Shown here one piece after another: positions 60,155 through 64,000 of a DNA stretch of 64,000 nucleotides (position 1 is its first letter; each line of letters begins with the position of its first letter). A program made the position numbers and the translations under genes. The DNA comes from DAIMFL01 sp964372215. Lineage in GTDB: Bacteria; Pseudomonadota; Alphaproteobacteria; Dongiales; Dongiaceae. The stretch spans positions 145,650 to 209,649 of the forward strand of contig CAYJQC010000004.1 of NCBI GenBank assembly GCA_964372215.1, written 5' to 3'. A model generated the notes under the pieces. It had not been told where the DNA came from. It saw only the letters and a program-made list of their open reading frames with translations, and did not search any database.

Positions 60155-61885
60155 ATGGCCGACCGGCCGCGCAAGCTGCGTTCGAGTTCCTGGTTCGGGG
60201 GCGAGGGCAAGAACGCGTTCATGCACCGTAGCTGGATGAAGAACCAGGGCTTCCCGGCCGACGAATTCGACGGCCGGCCGGTGATCGGCATCTGCAACAC
60301 TTGGTCCGAGCTGACACCCTGCAACGCCCATCTGCGCGGCATCGCCGAACGGGTGAAGCGCGGCGTCTACGAGGCCGGCGGGCTGCCGCTCGAGTTCCCG
60401 GTGACGTCACTCGGCGAATCCAACATGCGGCCGACCGCGATGCTGTTCCGCAACCTCGCTAGCATGGATGTCGAGGAATCGATCCGCAGCAATCCGATCG
60501 ACGGCGTCGTCCTGCTGGTCGGTTGCGACAAGACCACGCCCGCCCTGCTGATGGGCGCCGCGACCTGCGACCTGCCGGCGATCGCGGTTTCCGGCGGACC
60601 GATGCTGAACGGCAATTTCCGCGGCGAGGCCATCGGCTCTGGCACCCATGTCTGGAAATTCCATGAGGAGGTGAAGGCCGGGCGCATGTCGCTCGCCGAC
60701 TTCCTGTCGGCGGAACAGGGGCAGAGCCGTTCGCCGGGGAGCTGCATGACCATGGGCACCGCCTCGACCATGGCCAGCATGTGCGAGGCGCTCGGCATCG
60801 CCTTGCCCGACAATGCCGCCATTCCGGCGGTGGATTCGCGGCGCAACGTGCTGGCGCAGATGGCGGGACGGCGCATCGTCGAGCTGGTGAACCAGGACGT
60901 GACCATGAGCCGGATCCTCACCCGCCAGGCGTTCGAGAACGCGATCCGGGTCAACGGCGCGATCGGCGGCTCGACCAACGCGGTCATCCACCTGATCGCG
61001 CTTGCCGGCCGGCTCGGGGTCGAGCTCGGCCTCGATGACTGGGACCGCCTGGGGCGCGACGTGCCGACCATCGTCGACCTGATGCCGTCGGGCCGCTTCC
61101 TGATGGAGGATTTCTACTATGCCGGCGGACTGCGCGCGGTGATGCGCAGCCTGTCCGAGGCCGGCATGCTGCATCGCGACGCCATGACCGTTTCCGGCCA
61201 GACCATCGGGGCGATCTGCGCCGATGCCCCCAACTACAATACCGAGGTGATAAGGCCGCTCGACCAGCCGCTGACAACCCAGGGCGGGATCGCCGTGCTG
61301 CATGGCAATTTGGCGCCCAGCGGCGCGGTGCTGAAGCCCTCAGCGGCAAGTCCGCACTTGATGCAGCATCGCGGCCGCGCCGTGGTGTTCGAGGATATCG
61401 AGCATTACCACGCAAGGGTCGACGATCCCGATCTCGACATCGACGAAACCTGCGTCATGGTACTGAAGAACTGCGGGCCGAAGGGCTATCCCGGCATGGC
61501 CGAGGTCGGCAACATGGGATTGCCGACCAAGGTGTTGAAGCGGGGGGTCACCGACATGGTGCGGATCTCCGACGCCCGCATGAGCGGCACCGCCTACGGT
61601 ACGGTGGTGCTGCACGTGGCGCCCGAGGCGGCGGCCGGCGGCCCCTTGGCCCTGGTCCGCGACGGCGACATGATCGAGCTCGACGTGGCCGGGCGGCGCC
61701 TGCATCTCGACGTGTCCGAGGCCGAGCTTGCCCGGCGCCGGTCGTCCTGGCGCCCGCCGGTGCCGCCGGCTGCCGGCGGCTATACCAGCCTCTATGTCGA
61801 GCGCGTGCTGCAGGCCGATCGCGGCTGCGACCTCGACTTCCTGGTCGGACGGCGCGGCGCCGCCGTGCCGCGCCAGTCCCATTGA
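60155..61885 (+). CDS. Sugar-acid dehydratase of the IlvD/Edd family, L-arabinonate dehydratase type
   Basis: A 576-residue Fe-S dehydratase. Cluster cysteines are in WSELTPCNAH, LVGCDKTTPALL and SRSPGSCMTMGTAS. NCGPKGYPGMAEVGNMGLP and ISDARMSGTAYGTVVLH are family signatures. The sequence follows rhizobial L-arabinonate dehydratase almost throughout. It converts a pentonate to its 2-keto-3-deoxy acid. ATG at 60155 has GAGGGGG upstream. First gene of the IclR-regulated unit; its stop overlaps the next start. Confidence 0.92.
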   Translation: MADRPRKLRSSSWFGGEGKNAFMHRSWMKNQGFPADEFDGRPVIGICNTWSELTPCNAHLRGIAERVKRGVYEAGGLPLEFPVTSLGESNMRPTAMLFRNLASMDVEESIRSNPIDGVVLLVGCDKTTPALLMGAATCDLPAIAVSGGPMLNGNFRGEAIGSGTHVWKFHEEVKAGRMSLADFLSAEQGQSRSPGSCMTMGTASTMASMCEALGIALPDNAAIPAVDSRRNVLAQMAGRRIVELVNQDVTMSRILTRQAFENAIRVNGAIGGSTNAVIHLIALAGRLGVELGLDDWDRLGRDVPTIVDLMPSGRFLMEDFYYAGGLRAVMRSLSEAGMLHRDAMTVSGQTIGAICADAPNYNTEVIRPLDQPLTTQGGIAVLHGNLAPSGAVLKPSAASPHLMQHRGRAVVFEDIEHYHARVDDPDLDIDETCVMVLKNCGPKGYPGMAEVGNMGLPTKVLKRGVTDMVRISDARMSGTAYGTVVLHVAPEAAAGGPLALVRDGDMIELDVAGRRLHLDVSEAELARRRSSWRPPVPPAAGGYTSLYVERVLQADRGCDLDFLVGRRGAAVPRQSH

Positions 61886-62673
61886 GTCCGGAGATGCAGG
61901 GGCAGATCGACGCCGCCGCCGTCTATCCCAGCCTGCGCGGGCGCTCGGTCGTGGTGACCGGCGGCGGCAGCGGCATCGGCGAGAGCATCGTCGAGCATTT
62001 CTGCGCGCAAGGAGCGCGCGTCACCTTCGTCGACCTGGCCGAGGAGCCCTCGCGCGCCCTGGTCCAGCGGATCACCGCCAAGGGCGATCCGGCGCCGCAC
62101 TTCACCCGCTGTGATCTGCGCGACGTGGACGCGCTGCAGGCGGCGGTGGCGGAAGCCGGCGGGCGGCAGGGACCGGTCCGGGTGCTCGTCAACAACGCCG
62201 GCAATGACGACCGCCATCAGACAGCGGACGTGACGGCCGCCTATTGGGACGACCGCATGGCGGTCAATCTGCGCCACCAGTTCTTCGCCGCCCAGGCGGT
62301 CCGGCCGCAGATGCGCGACGCCGGCGGCGGCTCGATCATCAATTTCGGCTCGATCACCTGGATGGTCGGCGATTCCGACTGCCCCGCCTATGTCACCGCG
62401 AAGTCGGCGATCGTCGGGCTGACGCGCGCACTGGCGCGTGAGCTGGGGCCGGAACGCATTCGGGTCAACAGCGTGATGCCGGGCTGGGTGATGACCGAGC
62501 GGCAGATCCGGCTGTGGCTGACCCCCGAGGGCGAGCGCCAGATCGACGAGCGGCAATGCCTCAAGGACCGGATCTATCCGCCGGACATCGCCCGCATGGT
62601 GCTGTTCCTGGCGGCCGACGACAGCCGGATGTGCGCATCGCAGAACTACATCGTCGACGGCGGCTGGGTCTGA
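61882..62673 (+). CDS. Sugar 1-dehydrogenase of the SDR family (D-xylose/L-arabinose dehydrogenase type)
   Basis: A 263-residue SDR: VVTGGGSGIGESI, LVNNAGNDDRHQTADVTAAYWD, Ser in FGSITW and catalytic YVTAK. It is strongly similar to Caulobacter D-xylose dehydrogenase XylB, including NVNLRH-like and WLTPEGERQI stretches. It oxidises an aldopentose to the lactone with NAD. TTG at 61882 overlaps the dehydratase stop; ATG at 61894 is the alternative. True sugar preference (L-arabinose, D-xylose, L-fucose or other) cannot be read from sequence. Confidence 0.85.
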   Translation: MSPEMQGQIDAAAVYPSLRGRSVVVTGGGSGIGESIVEHFCAQGARVTFVDLAEEPSRALVQRITAKGDPAPHFTRCDLRDVDALQAAVAEAGGRQGPVRVLVNNAGNDDRHQTADVTAAYWDDRMAVNLRHQFFAAQAVRPQMRDAGGGSIINFGSITWMVGDSDCPAYVTAKSAIVGLTRALARELGPERIRVNSVMPGWVMTERQIRLWLTPEGERQIDERQCLKDRIYPPDIARMVLFLAADDSRMCASQNYIVDGGWV

Positions 62674-62705
62674 CTCCATAGCCAGGCAACAGGGGCGGAA
62701 CGGAC

Positions 62706-63704
62706 ATGCGGCTCATACAGTATCGCGAGGCGGACGGCGAACGCAGGGTCGGGCTGGTCACCGACGACGGCGACCATGTCCGGCCGCTGGACGGTGTCGC
62801 CACGGTCTACGACCTGGCCATGGAAGCGGCGGAAAAGGGCGGGCACCTGGCCGATCTGGTCGGCGCCCGGCTCGGCGACGAGCGGGTCGATTACGCCGCC
62901 CTGCTGCGCGAGGGTCGGGTGCTGGCGCCGCTCGATCATCCGGAGCCGGCGCGGTTCCTGGTGACCGGCACCGGTCTCACCCATATCGGCAGCGCCGATG
63001 CGCGCAACAAGATGCACGTCGCCACCCACGGCCAGGGTGCGCCGGAATCCGACTCGATGAAGATCTTCCGCATGGGGATCGACGGCGGCAAGCCGGAGCC
63101 CGGCCGGATCGGCGTGCAGCCGGAATGGTTCTTCAAGGGCGTCGGAACCTGCGTCGTTCCGCCGGGCGCGGCGCTGCCGCTGCCGGGCTTCGCCCTGGCC
63201 GGCGCCGAGGAAGCGGAGATCGTCGGACTCTACCTGATCGACCGCGCCGGCCGACCCTGGCGCATCGGCTTCGCCATCGGCAACGAGTTCTCGGATCATG
63301 TCACCGAGGCGCAGAACTATCTGTACACTCAGCATTCCAAGCTGCGCGCCTGCTCGATCGGTCCGGAGCTGCTGATCGGCGACCTGCCCGACGACGTGCG
63401 CGGCAAGGTGCGCATCCTGCGTGGCAATCAGATCCTGTGGCAGGAAGACTTCCTGTCCGGCGAGAAGAACATGTCGCATTCCGTGGCCAATCTCGAACAC
63501 CATCATTTCCGCTACGACATGTTCCGCCGGCCCGGCGATCTGCACGCCTATTTCTTCGGCGCCGCCGTGCTCAGCTACTCGGCGGGAATCCAGACCGTGC
63601 CGGGCGACGAATTCGAGATCGACGCGCCGGCATTCGGCAAGCCGCTCCGCAACCGCATGGAGCGCGCCCCGGACCAGGGGCTGGTAGCGGTCAAGCAGCT
63701 CTGA
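62706..63704 (+). CDS. Fumarylacetoacetate-hydrolase-fold protein (AraD1/GguC-like)
   Basis: A 332-residue FAH-family protein. The metal site region is GAEEAEIVGLYLIDRAG with the acidic motif, followed by GFAIGNEFSDHV and the YLYTQHSKLRACSIGPELL stretch. It matches the GguC/AraD1 class, known as 2-keto-3-deoxy-L-arabinonate dehydratase in sugar-acid clusters. That role fits directly after the arabinonate-type dehydratase and would yield 2-oxoglutarate semialdehyde. A hydrolase on another acylpyruvate is possible. Confidence 0.82.
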   Translation: MRLIQYREADGERRVGLVTDDGDHVRPLDGVATVYDLAMEAAEKGGHLADLVGARLGDERVDYAALLREGRVLAPLDHPEPARFLVTGTGLTHIGSADARNKMHVATHGQGAPESDSMKIFRMGIDGGKPEPGRIGVQPEWFFKGVGTCVVPPGAALPLPGFALAGAEEAEIVGLYLIDRAGRPWRIGFAIGNEFSDHVTEAQNYLYTQHSKLRACSIGPELLIGDLPDDVRGKVRILRGNQILWQEDFLSGEKNMSHSVANLEHHHFRYDMFRRPGDLHAYFFGAAVLSYSAGIQTVPGDEFEIDAPAFGKPLRNRMERAPDQGLVAVKQL

Positions 63705-63743
63705 CGGCAACAAGAGCGAATTGGAACAGGCAGCAAGGAGAGG

Positions 63744-64000
63744 ATGAGGGAGATGTTGAAGACCATGATCAAGTGGACGGCGCCGGCGATTGCCGCGGCC
63801 GTTCTTGCGGCGGCGCCCCTGGTCGGCGCCACGGCGCAGGCGAAGGAGCTCAGGATCCTGGCCTGGGAAGGCTATGCCGACGATGACTGGGTGAAGGAGT
63901 TCGAGGCCGAGAGCGGCGCCGATGTCAGCGTGGTGTTCATCGGTACCGACGACGAGATCTGGGCCAAGATCAAGGGCAGCGAAGGCAAGGACTTCGACCT
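63744..64000 (+). CDS. PotD-type periplasmic binding protein, N-terminal part (cut by window end)
   Basis: 85 residues are visible. A Sec signal peptide (hydrophobic IAAAVLAAAPLVGA, cleavage near TAQAKE) is followed by LRILAWEGYADDDWVKEFE, the usual start of mature spermidine/putrescine-type binding proteins. ATG at 63744 has AGGAG upstream; ATG at 63753 is possible. It follows the FAH gene after 39 bases and may belong to the same unit. A sugar module would more often have a sugar-type binding protein. Confidence 0.82.
   Translation, partial: MREMLKTMIKWTAPAIAAAVLAAAPLVGATAQAKELRILAWEGYADDDWVKEFEAESGADVSVVFIGTDDEIWAKIKGSEGKDFD

Noticed and set aside
1..64000. tRNA, rRNA, CRISPR arrays, insertion sequences, prophage or attachment sites
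   Set aside because: None recognised on reading both strands; no spacer-repeat arrays, transposase motifs or long direct repeats were seen.

Overview
The window is GC-rich, densely coded and full of 4-base start/stop overlaps. The aerobic (CobG/CobN) cobalamin pathway, the IclR/GntR(FCD)-controlled sugar-acid modules, the DctPQM and PotABCD importers and a rhizobial-type malonyl-CoA synthetase together suggest a free-living alphaproteobacterium with large catabolic capacity. Genus cannot be fixed from the sequence. No rRNA, tRNA, CRISPR array, insertion sequence or phage gene was seen.

1-12.3 kb: the 3' part of phosphoenolpyruvate synthase, then a minus-strand unit of a CocE/NonD hydrolase and a complete dipeptide-type ABC importer. 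Divergent from it is a TetR/BetI-type regulator, a second closely related CocE/NonD hydrolase and a 2OG-Fe(II) oxygenase. A near-palindrome sits between the two units.

12.3-20.4 kb: one long minus-strand catabolic operon. Its order is GntR(FCD) regulator, two PotB/PotC-type permeases, PotD-type binding protein, PotA-type ATPase, RraA-like aldolase, HpcH/HpaI aldolase and a thiamine-diphosphate enzyme. A perfect 22-bp palindrome lies upstream of the regulator.

20.5-35.7 kb: three divergent gene pairs that appear to form one regulon. They encode an SDR and HyuA-HyuB-tautomerase; two DapA-family lyases and a DctPQM TRAP importer with an AldA-like dehydrogenase and an unrecognised protein; and a GntR(FCD) regulator and MatB. 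Each of the three divergent intergenic regions carries one copy of a 14-bp site close to ATTGTCAACAATC.

35.7-58.2 kb: a large aerobic cobalamin locus. It holds cobC-type phosphatase, cobS, cobT, cobB, cobA, cbiD, cobM, cobE, cobL, cobK, cobJ, cobI, cobH, cobG, cobN, cobW, a DUF1636-type protein, cobU, cobO, cobQ, cbiB and the cobalt importer cbtB-cbtA. Two cobalamin riboswitches are visible, one ahead of the seven-gene DUF1636-cobW-cobN-cobG-cobH-cobI-cobJ unit (minus) and one ahead of cbtBA (plus). CbiD is present and CobF is not, so the C-1 step follows the CbiD variant within an O2-dependent pathway. CobS/CobT chelatase partners, BluB and threonine-phosphate decarboxylase are not in the window.

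58.3-64 kb: a non-phosphorylative pentose module. An aldose 1-epimerase and IclR regulator (minus) face an L-arabinonate-type dehydratase, a sugar 1-dehydrogenase (SDR), an FAH-fold dehydratase/hydrolase and a PotD-type binding protein cut by the window end. The promoter region contains a TTGACT/GATAAT promoter followed directly by a 21-bp perfect palindrome.
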